Shown: positions 11,815-22,295 of the stretch, one piece after another
Numbering within the stretch: the stretch's first letter is position 1
How the letters are laid out: every line of letters begins with the position of its first letter
The notes under the pieces: model-generated
What the model was told of the DNA's origin: nothing
The model's database searches: none
What the model saw: the letters and a program-made list of their open reading frames with translations, nothing else
Made by a program: the position numbers and the translations under genes
DNA from: Euphorbia lathyris
Lineage: Eukaryota > Streptophyta > Magnoliopsida > Malpighiales > Euphorbiaceae
Length of the DNA: 64,000 nt
Assembly (NCBI RefSeq): GCF_963576675.1
Contig: NC_088915.1
Span: forward strand, 40,701,501-40,765,500
Direction: 5' to 3'

Positions 11815-12624
11815 CGCAGCTTTACTGTGCATCGCTAGAACGCACCATCCAGAAAGACAGGCAGGTTGAGTGGTTTCTTTTCCAGCATGTGCTAGATGAG
11901 GCACCACTCAAAATTGGAAGCAAAGGTGGTTGAGTTGATCTTTGGAAACAGGAACTTGGTAATCATGCAGTGAGCCTGTTTCTGAGGCTGGGGGAAGGAA
12001 GTAGCAGAGACTTCTCCAATGAAGCCTTTTGGCTTGTAGTAGTTCTTGAGGAACCTAATGACGTTCTTTTTGTCCCCAATTTTACGTAGCTCAGTTCCAT
12101 CATTCTTCAGTTTTAGCAGTTCTGACAGAATGGTGGGAGTGACGATGATTTCCTTGTCTTTGACTTTGCTGACCAGATAGTCACAGTCATCGTCAACAAC
12201 CTTCATGTTCACATGGAATTGCCTAACTAGATCAGGATAGGTCAGACCGGGAAGACCAAACAGTTTATCCCAGTTCTGCTGAGTAATCCATGTGTAGAAG
12301 GGTTCAGCGGTCTTGATAAACTCAGCTGAGAACCATCGCGATGTATGGACTTCAGGGCTTTGCAATTTTTCCAGTCTGGGGTATATTGCTGTGGAGGTTC
12401 GTTACTTAAGGTTTTTACTAGGTTTTTTTTGTCTTAGGCTGAGTTTGCCCAACTTCTATCTCAGAGGTAGTTTGGGTTTGTTCGTGTTGTTGTTCCGATT
12501 GATGTTTATGTGAGGATTCGTAGTCAACCTCCTGCTCAAGGGAAGACAGATCGATATCAGAGGATTTATCCTCATATTGGTCAGTGCCATTTGAGGATGT
12601 TCGATTGTCTTGAGAGGAAGACAT
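11815..12624 (-). pseudogene. SIRE-1 env-like ORF, N-terminal part
   Basis: A start at 12624 gives an acidic, Ser/Gln-rich N terminus (MSSSQDNRTSSNGTDQ). After a frame change a globular segment follows (11892-12365) with WFSAEFIKTAEPFYTW, LFGLPGLTYPDLVRQF and ITKFLFPK. This layout matches the putative plant transposon protein domain found in Sirevirus env-like ORFs. It runs into the solo LTR at its lower end and resumes at 10603. It lies about 360 bp downstream of the pol stop, the usual Sirevirus arrangement. Confidence 0.78.
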
Positions 12625-12986
12625 GGTGTTCTTGAGAAACTCGATGAACAGATTTCTAGAAATCAGAGGGGAATCGAGAGAGAGAGAGAGATAGAGAAAT
12701 TTCAGGCGTAAGAGATAATGAGAGAAATTTCCTCTCCTTTTATAGCCGAGATTGATTGAGGTGAAGGGTCAGAGACCAATGGTCAGAAGTTCAACCACTA
12801 AGAGCCCCTAATTCTGACATTAATGCAATTACGCCGCTATGTTTCTTAAATAAGTAATGATGGTGATGATGTCATCCTAGTCATCAACTAGTTACGCGTG
12901 TTAACCCTAGAAGACGTGGCATCTACTCAGAATGAACACATAACATGCAAACCAATTTTTCACTTAGAAACAATATATACTCAAAG
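12625..12986. other. SIRE-1 spacer between RNase H and env-like ORF
   Basis: Noncoding on the sense strand. It contains a short (GA)n tract near 12674-12697 and otherwise nothing I recognise. It could hold a splice acceptor for a subgenomic env-like mRNA, but I cannot show one. Confidence 0.5.
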
Positions 12987-13370
12987 TTATTGAAGGGGGT
13001 TAAACATACCGATTGCTTCTCTTAAAGCATAGAACTGCTCTTTCACCAGAGGCTTTGTGAATATGTCAGCAAGCTGTTCCTCTGTTGGAACATAGATCAA
13101 CTTGATTTCACCTTTTAGCATATGGTCTCTGATGAAGTGATGTCTTATGCTGACATGCTTCATTCTGTTGTGTTGGATTGGATTTTTAGATAGGTCAATA
13201 GCGCTCTTGTTGTCACACCTGACCTCAATGGTCTTTGTTTTTAATCCATAATCATCCAGTTGCTGCTTAATCCAAAGGACTTGAGCAACACAGCTTCCAG
13301 CAGTGATGTACTTGGCTTCTGTGGTTGACAGGGCTACTAATGACTGCTTCTTGTTGAACAAAGATATCAA
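12987..13370 (-). pseudogene. pol: SIRE-1 copia RNase H
   Basis: This is the C-terminal pol domain of Ty1/copia elements. It shows the STTEAKYI catalytic segment, RCDNKSAIDLSKNP, HIR-type sequence VSIRHHFIRDHM and the terminal QLADIFTKPL. It ends NPLQ at a stop (12987-12989). The degradation of the RNA template in RNA/DNA hybrids is its family role. The upstream boundary with RT is frameshifted near 13370-13400. Confidence 0.9.
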
Positions 13371-14456
13371 GCTATTGTTGAGAAAGTGACATCCACCGGA
13401 GGTACTTTTTCTTTCCAGCTTATCTCATCCATAGTCAGCATCAGTGTATCACAAAAGAGTGAATTCTAAGGTATTGGGATACCGTAAACCTGCATTCACA
13501 TAACCTTACAAATCCCTAAGGATTCTTTTTACATCTATGTACTGAGATTCTTTGGGGCTAGCTTGATATCTAGCACAGTAGCATACTGAGTACTAAATGT
13601 CTAGCCTACTGGCAGTAAGATAAAGTAAAGAGCTAATCATACGTCTATACAACTTGCTATCTACTGACTTACCATGTTCATATGTTGAGAGGACAGTGTC
13701 AGTACCCATAGGTGTTACAATTCTCCATGTCATATTTCTTCAATATTTCCTTAGCATATTTTGTTTGGCTAATGAAGATTCCATTGTTTCCTTGCTTGAT
13801 TTGGAGTCCAAGAAAGAAGTTGAGTTCTCTCATCATGGACATCTCAAACTCAATTTGCATCTGTTTGCTAAATTCTTTGCAAAGTGACTCGTCAGTAGCA
13901 CCGAATATAATATCATCAATATATATTTGTGCCAGCAGGGTGTCCTTACCCTTTTTCTTAATGAATAAGTTTGTATCAGATTTGCCTCTGACATAATTTC
14001 TAGTCAGAAGGAAGCTTGTCAAGCGTTCATACCAAACACGTGGTGCTTGTTTCAAACCATACAGAGCCTTCTTAAGTTTATAAACATGGTTTGGGAATTT
14101 TGGATCCTCAAACCCTGGAGGCTGATTTACGTAAACCTCATTTATAACTCCATTTAGAAAAGCACTTTTAACATCCATTTGAAATAATTTGAAGTTCATA
14201 AAACTAGCATATGCACATAATATTCGAATGGCTTCTAACCTTGCTACTAGAGCAAAAGTTTCACTATAGTTAATAACTTATTGCTAACTATAACCTTGTG
14301 CAACAAGTCTGGCTTTGTTTCTGATGATGTTTCCTTGTTCATCCAACTTATTTCATAAAACCCATCTGGTTCCGATTGTCTTCTGATTCTTTGGATGTGG
14401 TACCAAGTCCCAAACTTCATTCCCTTTGAAGTGATCAAGTTCTTATTGCATGGCAT
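13371..14456 (-). pseudogene. pol: SIRE-1 copia reverse transcriptase, frameshifted
   Basis: The well-preserved core (13699-14199) has FQMDVKSAFLNG, ALYGLKQAPRVWY and the catalytic YIDDIIFG box, all diagnostic for Ty1/copia. Flanking portions are in other frames: the N-terminal part at 14247-14456 shows EPDGFYEISWMNK in a shifted frame, and the C-terminal part between 13371 and 13698 is broken by several stops. It sits between integrase and RNase H, the copia gene order. Confidence 0.88.
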
Positions 14457-15747
14457 TCATCCAGAACTCATCATTTTCAGCTTCTGGAAAGCTTTTGGGT
14501 TCCAGAACTGAGACGAACGCAACATTGCTGAGGAACCTTCTCAGTTGATTTCTAGTCATTAGGTGGTTTCCAGCAGCATCAAGAATGTTACTCTCAGAGT
14601 GTCCTCTGCGGATTCTGACTTCTCTTGGAAGAGTAATGTCTTTAATGATGGGTGTTTCAACAACATCTGCAGTAGTGGAGTTGTCAGCAAAGGTGATTTC
14701 AGTTTCATTTTTACCTTTGGTGAGTCCGAGTGAGAATGACTCATGAGTGGTGCTTAGCTCAGCAGGTGCTGGGCTAGGATTATCTTTTGAGATATGATTT
14801 TCCTTCTCTATAGGGTTAGTCTCATCAAACTCAATATGTACTGACTCTTCTAAGATCTGAGTTTTTTTGTTGAAAATTCTATATGCTTTGTTGTTAGTTG
14901 AATAGCCTAGAAAAATGGCTTCATCAGCCTTGGAATCAAATTTAGCAAGATTGTCCTTAGTGTTTGAAATAAAACATTTGCAACCAAAGGCTCGAAAGTA
15001 ACTTATGTTAGGTTTCCGTCCTTTCCAGAGTTCATATGGGGTCTTTCTCAGTATGGGTCTGACTAGAGCCCTATTGAGAATGTAGCAAGCTGTGTTTACA
15101 ACTTCTCCCCAGAAGTACTTCGGAAGCCTATTTTCACTCAGCATTGTTCTGGCCATTTCCACTAGAGTTATGTTCTTCCTTTCAACAACTCCATTTGTTG
15201 AGGAGTTCTAGGAGCAGAAAAATTGTGGTCAATGTCAATGGTTTCACAGAATTAATCAAAATAATTGATTTTTGAATTCTCCACCATTATCACTTCTGAT
15301 ATGAGCGATTTTTAAGTCCTTATCGTTTTCAATTTTCCAATAGAGGGTTGAAAACATCTCAAAAGTCTCATCTTTGCTATTGAGCAATATGATCCATGTA
15401 TAGCGAGAGAAATCATCTATAATGACCAAGGAAAATCTTCTACCACGCAAGCTCAGAGACTGGACTGGCCCGAAGAGATCCAAATGTAGTAATTCCAAAG
15501 GACGCTTGGTTGTGACAATATTTTTACTTTGAAAAGATTTTCTTGTTTGTTTCCTATACTGACAAGCATTGCATAATTGATCATTCTCAAACTTTAGTTT
15601 TGGCAATCCTTCAACTAATTCCTTTCTTGCTAATTTGGTCAGGAGGTCCATGCTTACATGACCAAGTCTCCTGTGCCATAGCCAGGAATTTTCTTCCTTA
15701 GAGACCAAGCATATTTCTTTTAAAAATTTCTTTTCTAAGTTCAACAC
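14443..15747 (-). pseudogene. pol: SIRE-1 integrase with GAG-pre-integrase domain
   Basis: The pre-integrase zinc segment (15550-15747) has WHRRLGHVS and CNACQYRKQTRKSF. The catalytic core follows, with the first Asp in LLHLDLFGPV, a second in IRSDNGGEF and the Glu region lost or shifted around the break near 15163-15255. The C-terminal part (14443-15162) has ILNRALVRPI, KTPYELW, the FRAFGCKCFI block and IFLGYSTNNKAYRIF. It is at least two frames out of one piece. Gene order protease-integrase-RT confirms copia. Confidence 0.88.
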
Positions 15748-15762
15748 AAAGACATTATCAAT

Positions 15763-16101
15763 TCATGGAGTAGTAAGGATTAAAGTGTTAGTCTTACTCT
15801 CAATGATTTGACATCTAGAGGCATCAAATATGACTTTTCTTCCGCTATCACACAGCTGAGCTACGGTCAGAAGGTTATATTTTAGCCCTCTGACTAGGGA
15901 GACATTTTCAATAGATGGGTTTCCTCTTATGGTTCCTGAGCCCACTATTTTACCTTTCTTGTTGTCTCTAAAACTTACATTTCCACCTCGTTTGTGCACA
16001 AGTGTGATGAACTGAGTTTCATCACCTATTATATGCCTGGAGCATGCGCTGTCAATATACCATAGTTTTGACTTCTCAGCACATCTCAGGCCAACCTGCA
16101 A
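15763..16101 (-). pseudogene. pol: SIRE-1 copia protease region
   Basis: The copia-type aspartic protease signature appears as WYIDSACSRH, where most copia elements have DSGCSRH. The segments GKIVGSGTI and VSLVRGLKYNLLTVAQLC follow; these are the conserved protease C-terminal region. A stop separates it from the pre-integrase domain. The Ala in place of Gly beside the catalytic Asp may be neutral or a lesion. Confidence 0.85.
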
Positions 16102-16177
16102 TGGAACTATTTGTTTTTAGGTACCCAAATATTTTTGGGTCCTTTCTTGTTAGACTCAGCAGGCAAAACATTATATT

Positions 16178-16951
16178 TTATTCTGTGTCGGCACACTTTA
16201 GTTGTGTGACCTCTTTTCCCACAAAAATCACATTATACGTTTTGCTGTGGGTACCATCTCTCTTACTAAAATTTTGATTCTGACCATTTTGATGGTAATA
16301 GCTCTTTTTATTCGGAACCTTAAGTTGGTTTTGAATTGATGTGATGTCCTTTCTGAGTTTCTTAGAATCCTCTTGGACTTCCGAGACAAACCTATGCATA
16401 AACTTAAGATTTTCATCTTGTCTGGTATTGTCTTGGAGTAGATGTCGGAGGTCAGTGAGTTTGACTTCCTCAATCTTATCACATCTTCTATTGAGTGCTC
16501 TTACTTTCTTGTTACATTTCTTAATAAGAGAGTAGACATCACTCAGAGCATTAATCATTTTGTTTCTAAGGATAGGGAGATATATTACCTCAGCAGCTTG
16601 CTCATCATTCTCAAAGGCATATGGGGGTTGAGGCACTTTAGAGGCACACGACTCTTCGATCTCATCAGCCATGAAACAGATGTTTGTTGTCTCAGCAGCA
16701 CCAGCTTCTAAGGATGATGACTCATCACTGTCGCTCCATGTTTCCACCATTGCTTTCTTCCCATTCCTTTTCTCTTTATTCAGAGTGGGGCAACTTGACT
16801 TCATGTGACCAGGTTGATGACATTCAAAGCAAGTGATAGGCTTTGAAGTTTCTTTTCTGACCTTGTTACCACTATACTCAGCTTTGGTTTTGTCATACTT
16901 TCGGAAGGGCTTCTTTCCATATTTTTCATTTTTGCGGAACATCCTCTTCAT
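16178..16951 (-). pseudogene. gag: SIRE-1 gag nucleocapsid part with CCHC knuckle
   Basis: It contains a basic N-terminal run (KKPFRKYDK) and a classical zinc knuckle CFECHQPGHMKSSC. An acidic Ser-rich linker and a helical C-terminal part with heptad-like spacing follow. A degenerate second knuckle may be present near 16230. The same protein segment is found on the plus strand at 43824-44211 in SIRE-2. Confidence 0.9.
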
Positions 16952-17284
16952 CTTCCGAGTAACATAGCCATCTCCTCATCATCTGAGGAACTATTGTCAG
17001 TAGAGTCTACCTTCATGACCAGCGACTTTTGCTTCTTGCCCTTTGACTTCTCTTTGACCTTAAAGCTTTTCATGGAGACTTATGAGTTAGAAAAGATCCG
17101 ATAAGCTCATCGTATTTGTAAGTTGTCAGATCTTGAGCTTCTTCAACGACAGTCTTCTTAGCTTGCCAACTCTTTGGAAGGCTCCTAAGTATCTTCTTGA
17201 CTTGTTCTTCTTTTGAGAATATCTTTCCAAGCCTTTTGAGCTCATTGATGATGTTAGTGAATCTGGAATTCATATCTGAGATAC
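16952..17284 (-). pseudogene. gag: SIRE-1 gag central segment (UBN2-type)
   Basis: This is the copia gag polypeptide domain with FTNIINELKRLGKIF, VKKILRSLPKSWQAK and EAQDLTTYKYDEL. A 1-base deletion (ATGTTAC here, ATGTTTAC in SIRE-2) near 16957 shifts it out of frame with the knuckle segment. It is cut at 17284 by the Athila solo LTR and resumes at 18835. Confidence 0.88.
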
Positions 17285-18216
17285 TGATGCGCCTCACAGC
17301 GTCGGTATCGCAAGGCTCACTAAGGGATAAGTGTACCCCGTCATTATCAAGTAATAAAATCTGGAAAAGTCCATATATCAAATCCACAGGATTTATTCCT
17401 GCAAGTACCGAACGACTCAGTCTCGGTTGTTATCTAGGCTGTGGTGGGTTTGAATTTGGTTTTGTTAAATTAATCTACTCCTAGTTAAGTTACGCTACTC
17501 CTAGCTAAGTTATTCTACCCCTAATTACGTTATTCTACTCCTAATTGATCTTTCACTAATGAATTTACCCAAAGGAACATGGGATGATACGATAATAATG
17601 AAGATAGATTTATTAAGGCAATTGATTAAAGACCTAACCCTAGTCACTTGTACTCGAGGCGATTAACCCTACTTATCCTTTTGACGTCCCTAGTACGTGA
17701 TTCCTTTGTAAGGGCGATACTAGCTCTAAGGCTTAGCAATTTGGGCCTCATCAACTAAGAGGTTGTCAATCCCTTAGGCTCTAACTAGGTCAGATTCGGC
17801 TCGCAATATGTGCCAACTTAATTTTTGGATTTTTGAATGAGTTAAACCAATCGAATAAAGCGTAAGACAAAGATTAAATCAATGAATCAATATGAACAGA
17901 ACAAAAACTATAATATTATTAAAGATGGAGAAATATTGTCACATGTATTCAATTAGCCTAGAATTCATAGACTGTATAAAGAGTTTAAACAAACTATAAA
18001 AAAGATGAGAAAATCCCTTTCTGGGAACCTGTCTACCGCTGCAGACGTCTTCCTAGGACTTAAAGACGAACCTTGAACAATCCTCGGTAGGCGGAGCTTC
18101 GGAAGTTCTTCAATGGAGGTTGAAGGAGATGGAGGAGGTGGAGAGGATTCTTCAAGGGTGAAAGCTAAGATAAATTACAAGAATGAAAGATATTTTACAA
18201 TTGAAGCTAATAGTCC

Positions 18217-18224
18217 TATTTATA
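18217..18224 (-). promoter_or_regulatory. TATA box of the Athila solo LTR
   Basis: The minus strand reads TATAAATA in GCGACTATAAATAGGACT. This marks the U3/R boundary for transcription towards lower coordinates. Confidence 0.65.
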
Positions 18225-18324
18225 GTCGCGGTTTGGGCTCGCATTCTGACCTAATTCGTTTCCTTTTGCAGGTGGGAAGAGTGGGGATAGATCGTGGCGT
18301 CGTGGGGTCGGGAATCAGTCTTTT

Positions 18325-18480
18325 GACTGATTACCGCAGGTCAGCTCACCGTAAGCTGGCCTCCAGCCAGCTCGGTGAGCTGGCCACTTAGGGGCCTGCT
18401 CGCCGGGCTGGCAGTGCCAACTCGCCGATCTGGCCCAAAAAGGCCAGTTTTGACGAGCGGGAGTGCCCAGAACGCCTTGT
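18325..18480 (-). repeat. U3 near-palindrome array of the solo LTR
   Basis: GC-rich block with CCAGCTCGGTGAGCTGG (7-bp arms CCAGCTC/GAGCTGG, 3-base centre). Related decayed units include CAGCTCACCG...AGCTGG and CCTGCTCGCCGGGCTGGC. It occupies the same place relative to the TATA box as the ATH-5 and ATH-3 arrays. Confidence 0.65.
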
Positions 18481-18834
18481 GCGACTACCGGATGTCCCGA
18501 AACGCAATTTTCACCCGAACTCGTTCTTGTTTTAACCTGCACACGCATGTAAATTCCAAATAACATTAGTTCCGAGGCTAATTTGACCCGCCAATCGCTT
18601 GTTTTGAGTAAAAGATAATTGAAACTTATTGTACATGCTAATTTGGCCATATTTGCCTAAAATAATCAGAAAACGAGCCTAAACAACGAAAAGTAAATAG
18701 AACATATATAATTTCTAACTAACTCACACAAAAGCATATAAATGCTAGAATTGCTTGCTTATTCGCAAAAACTACGCTAAAAACCGTCCTAAAACCGTAC
18801 CCAAAGATTGGGATTTTTTACCCATATCAGATAC

Positions 18835-18924
18835 CTTCGCCATCATTCATTTCAAACAGCTCATAAAGTCTCATGTGCTGGTTCACATTGGACTCCTTCA
18901 CCTTGCTGGTACCTTCATAGGTGA
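18835..18924 (-). pseudogene. gag: SIRE-1 gag fragment between two insertions
   Basis: About 90 bp whose complement matches SIRE-2 gag at roughly 34250-34340 (LYELFEMNDGEGI region and KVKESKV). It is bounded by the solo LTR TSD (GATAC) and by the ATH-2 TSD (GGTGA, 18920-18924). It is too short to see anything more. Confidence 0.85.
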
Positions 18925-19778
18925 TGGTATGTTGTATATGGACTCTAGCAAGTGTACTAGGGTAGATGTAGTGCTGGTAAGACCAAGTGTCGTATTCCAT
19001 AGGGATTGAAACTAGTTGGTTGACAGTTACCTTAAGTGTTAGAATTCAAAAGGTTGGTTGGTTTGACTTTCTTAACAATAACTAAGTATGAATAGATAAA
19101 AATACGTGAAATAATAAAAGTATGATAGACCAAGATAAACAAGCACAGGCCTAGCACTACGCCTACGAACAACTGTATTTAGACTATTCCCTCTTAATGA
19201 AGTAAAACCATATTCCTGATTAGGGTATCTTCCTCTTTTATCACTAAGGTCCGGTGTCCCATTTCCTAAGATTCTAAGCAAGTAAAATCAACCAAGTGTC
19301 CTTTTGTTAATATACAAACAAGCATTAAGAACCAGAAAAAATTCATAAATGAAACCCCAATATATGGTCGTTTTTGTCTCCGTCCACTACAATATAAGCC
19401 AAATAGCTATTTCCATTACGTCGGAGCACCGTCGTGTCAGCTTCGGTAATTCGCATGTAGATTGGATCCTAATATACTCTTTAAGCATACTATTGACAAT
19501 CATTCATGGGTGGAAACACTTCATTAATTAAAAAGAGTTATCTACAGTCGCCTTTTAATGGCTAGCTAGGCCTGCAAAAGGAATCACTCACTCATTTCCA
19601 TGAGTGAACAACTTGTTCTCCCCTTACATATGACTACTACAGTATTTGTAGGTCCAAAACAAACCATAAAACAAAAGGGTAAAAAGTACTAAAGGTAAAT
19701 ACAAAGAAAGGACAAACAAACAATCTCCCTACAGTTGGCACAAGATGGAAGCTGTTTTGCTTTCCACGTTTTTGCTCT
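18925..19778 (-). repeat. ATH-2 3' LTR, truncated (854 bp)
   Basis: It starts TGGTATGTTGTATATGG like the 5' LTR and follows it until the TTTTTGCTC at about 19778, where the sequence jumps into integrase. It has an internal deletion of roughly 75-80 bp near 19618, where CTTGTTCTCC joins CCTTACATA. About 0.25 kb of LTR sequence is missing at the break. Confidence 0.88.
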
Positions 19779-20235
19779 AAAAAATGAGTACCTTGGTCGC
19801 TTATGATTTCTCTTGGCACTCCGAATCTGGTAAACAGTTGTTTTAAAAAATTTATGACCACTCTTGCATCATTTGATGGGTATGCACTTGCTTCAACCCA
19901 TTTGCTCACATAATTAACATCAACTAGAATATATTGATTTCCAAAAGAGATTGGGAATGGCCCCATAAAATCTATACCCCAAACGTCAAAAATTTCGCAA
20001 ACAACTAAGTTGTTTAGGGGCATAGCATTTCGTGCCGAAATATTACCTGTGCGTTGACATTCATTGCATCTCTGGACAAACCTTTGGGCGTCCTTGTAGA
20101 TGGTTGGCCAAAAGAATCCAGCTTGTAACACCTTTGTGGCTGTTCGGTTTGCTCCAAAATGGCCACTAGATTTTGAGGCGTGGCATTTGTGTAAAATTTC
20201 CATGCCTTCTTCTTGACTCACACATCTTTAGAGCA
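19779..20235 (-). pseudogene. pol: ATH-2 integrase, C terminus deleted
   Basis: The N-terminal zinc part has [13 protein letters not shown] and [11 protein letters not shown]. The core has [10 protein letters not shown] and ISDQGTHF, and then stops. The sequence after the second catalytic Asp is replaced by 3' LTR sequence, so the catalytic Glu and the whole C terminus are gone. The open frame at 19637-20221 therefore encodes an integrase-LTR chimera at its end. Compare ATH-4, where the core continues with [12 protein letters not shown]. Confidence 0.88.
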
Positions 20236-20637
20236 GTTGGTCTGCACATAATTTAAACAAGTGAGGCTCCTCCCAAATATAATATTTCAATTAAGAATAA
20301 AACTTTTGTTTTTGGTTTGTGGAATATCGAAATGGTTTTATTTTGCAAGCCAAGAAGTTAGCAATATCCGCAAACCAAGGAAGGGTAGAAATCGCAAACA
20401 GTTGTTCGTTAGGAAAATAATCGAGGATATCTGGTTGTTCGATCTCTGTTGTGGCTTCAATTCTTGATAGATGGTCAGCTACCAGATTTTCAGAGCCCTT
20501 TTTATCCTTTATCTCCAGATCGAATTCTTATAGGAGTAACAACCATCGGATCAACCTAAGCTTTGCATCCTTTTTGGCGAACATGTACTTTAATACGGAG
20601 TGGTCAGTATAGACTGTTAGTTTGGACAACACAAGGT
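20236..20637 (-). pseudogene. pol: ATH-2 RNase H C-terminal half
   Basis: The complement matches the ATH-4 RNase H tail and linker ([31 protein letters not shown]). Several stops are present. The block ends at CAACACAAGGT (20637), where the foreign insert begins. Confidence 0.82.
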
Positions 20638-21032
20638 TCCTAGGCTGCAAAGTGATCCCTATCGCAGGCTATCTCTTTAAGAAGATGGATAGCCCATTCA
20701 AGAGCTATGTTAGTACTCTCTTTGAGAAAAGGTTGGAAGCAAAGAAAACTAGACTGGAATGTAGAACCAGCAACTATTACTATTGCCAAGAATCATAATG
20801 GAGCTATTGGGTCTTTTAATGTGCAGTTTCATAAAAAAACTATATTTTTTAAGGAGTAAGGAATATGCGTATTTTTCAAAGAATAACACTGTTTACTCTA
20901 TTGCTATTCACACAGTACATGCAGAATCCTAAAATCTGGTATCTGATATAGGTATAAAAAATAGAAAAAAAGAGCTTTTCACAAATTTTTTTAATTACCA
21001 ACCCAAATTTTGTTCTTTTTAAGAACTTGATA
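20638..21032 (+). other. ~395-bp foreign insert, resembles organellar-plasmid family B DNA polymerase
   Basis: ATH-4 (near 59505) has continuous RNase H sequence across this point, so the block is an insertion. No TSD or terminal repeat is obvious. On the plus strand a frame from 20640 to the stop at 20796-20798 reads [16 protein letters not shown] then RLEAKK. That pattern (GYxFxxxxxPFKxYVxxLYxxRLEAKK) recalls the palm region of the protein-primed family B DNA polymerases of plant mitochondrial linear plasmids. Past that stop the reading is broken. The match is from memory only, so treat the identity as tentative; the insertion itself is certain. Confidence 0.45.
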
Positions 21033-22295
21033 TTGAGCGAAATTTATCGAATGCATAGACCACAGCCAACAGCTCTTTCTCAGTGGTAGTGTAGTTTTTG
21101 TTGAGCTTCGTTCAAAGTTTTGCTGGCATAGTGTATGGGTTTGAATTTCTTGTCAACTCATTGTCCAAGAATAGCTCATACACTTATATCATTGGCGTCG
21201 CACATGAGCTTGAATGGTGCACCCCAATCTAGTGCAATTAGGATGGGTGCGTGTGTTAACATATCCTTCAGCTGTTCGAATGCCCGTTTGCATTTTCCAT
21301 CAAAGATGAAGTTGGTTGCTTTGTGTAACAACGCAGAGAGTGGCTGTGCGATTTTGGATAAATCCTTGATAAACCCTCTGTAAAATCCAACGTGTCCCAG
21401 AAAACTACGAACATCCTTGAAGGTTGTAGGAACAGCCAGCTTCTCAATTACTTCCACTTTAGCTTTATCAACTTCCAGCCCCTTACTTGATATTTTGCGG
21501 CCCAACACAACTCCTCCTGTTACCATGAAGTGGCACTTCTCCCAGTTTAAAACCAACTGTGTCTCTGTACATCTTTCCAGCACAGCTTCTAGATTTTGTA
21601 AACAGGCTTCAAAGGTCATTCCATAAACGGAGAAGTCGTCCATGAAAATTTCAACTGTTTTTTCGATCATGTCATGAAATATGGCCATCATACATCTTTG
21701 AAATGTTGCGAGAGCGTTGCACAGTCCAAACGGCATGAGTTTGTATGTGAAAGTCCCATATGGGCATGTAAAGGTGGTCTTTTCTTGGTCCTTAGTGGAA
21801 ATATGGATCTGATTATATCCTGAGTACCCATCCAAGCAGCAGTAGAATTGATAACCAGCTAGTCGCTCCAACATCTGATCAATGAACGGTAATGGGAAGT
21901 GATCTTTTCATGTTGCTTCATTCAGCTTTCTATAATCGATGTACATCTGTCATCTCGTGATTGTTCTTGTGGGGATGAGCTCATTCTTTTTGTTTAGGAC
22001 CACGGTGGTTCCTCCTTTCTTCGGAACAACCTAATACAAGGCTGGTCCACACACTATCTGAAATTGAGTAGATGTTTTATGCTTCGATGAGCTTGATGAC
22101 TTCCGCTTTGACTACTTCCTTCATGTGAGGGTTTGACCTTCTTTGTGGCTGCACAGTTGGTCGGTGATCTTCTTCAATAAGAATTTTGTGCATACAGATG
22201 GTTGGGCTGATTCCCTTTATGTGTTCAATCTTCCACGCTAAAGCTTCCTTATGACGCCTCAGGATATTAAGTAATTGTTCCTTCTGGTCCTTTGT
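21033..22295 (-). pseudogene. pol: ATH-2 reverse transcriptase and start of RNase H
   Basis: The open core (21176-21874) has the DGYSGYNQI region, the LCNALATFQRC motif and catalytic FMDDFSVYG. Connection-region sequence follows (VRSFLGHVGFYR, LSALLHK), then the first RNase H segment CDANDISV, where a stop intervenes. The N-terminal RT part (21880-22295) is visible as QPQRRSNPHMKEVV and [14 protein letters not shown] sequence with stops and indels. The insert at 20638-21032 separates it from the rest of RNase H. Confidence 0.88.

Larger units (their letters stand above)
17285..18829 (-). mobile_element. Athila-type solo LTR (1545 bp, TSD GATAC)
   Basis: On the plus strand it runs TGATGCGCCT...ACCCATATCA. 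TSD GATAC is at 17280-17284 and 18830-18834, and SIRE-2 gag (near 34341) shows the unoccupied site with one GATAC. It is related to the ATH-5 LTRs: both share ACTAAGGGATAAGTGTACC near one end and CCGTCCTAAAACCGTACCCAAAGAT near the other, but they are clearly diverged. A minus-strand TATA box lies at 18217-18224, with a GC-rich near-palindrome array just upstream. Confidence 0.93.
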
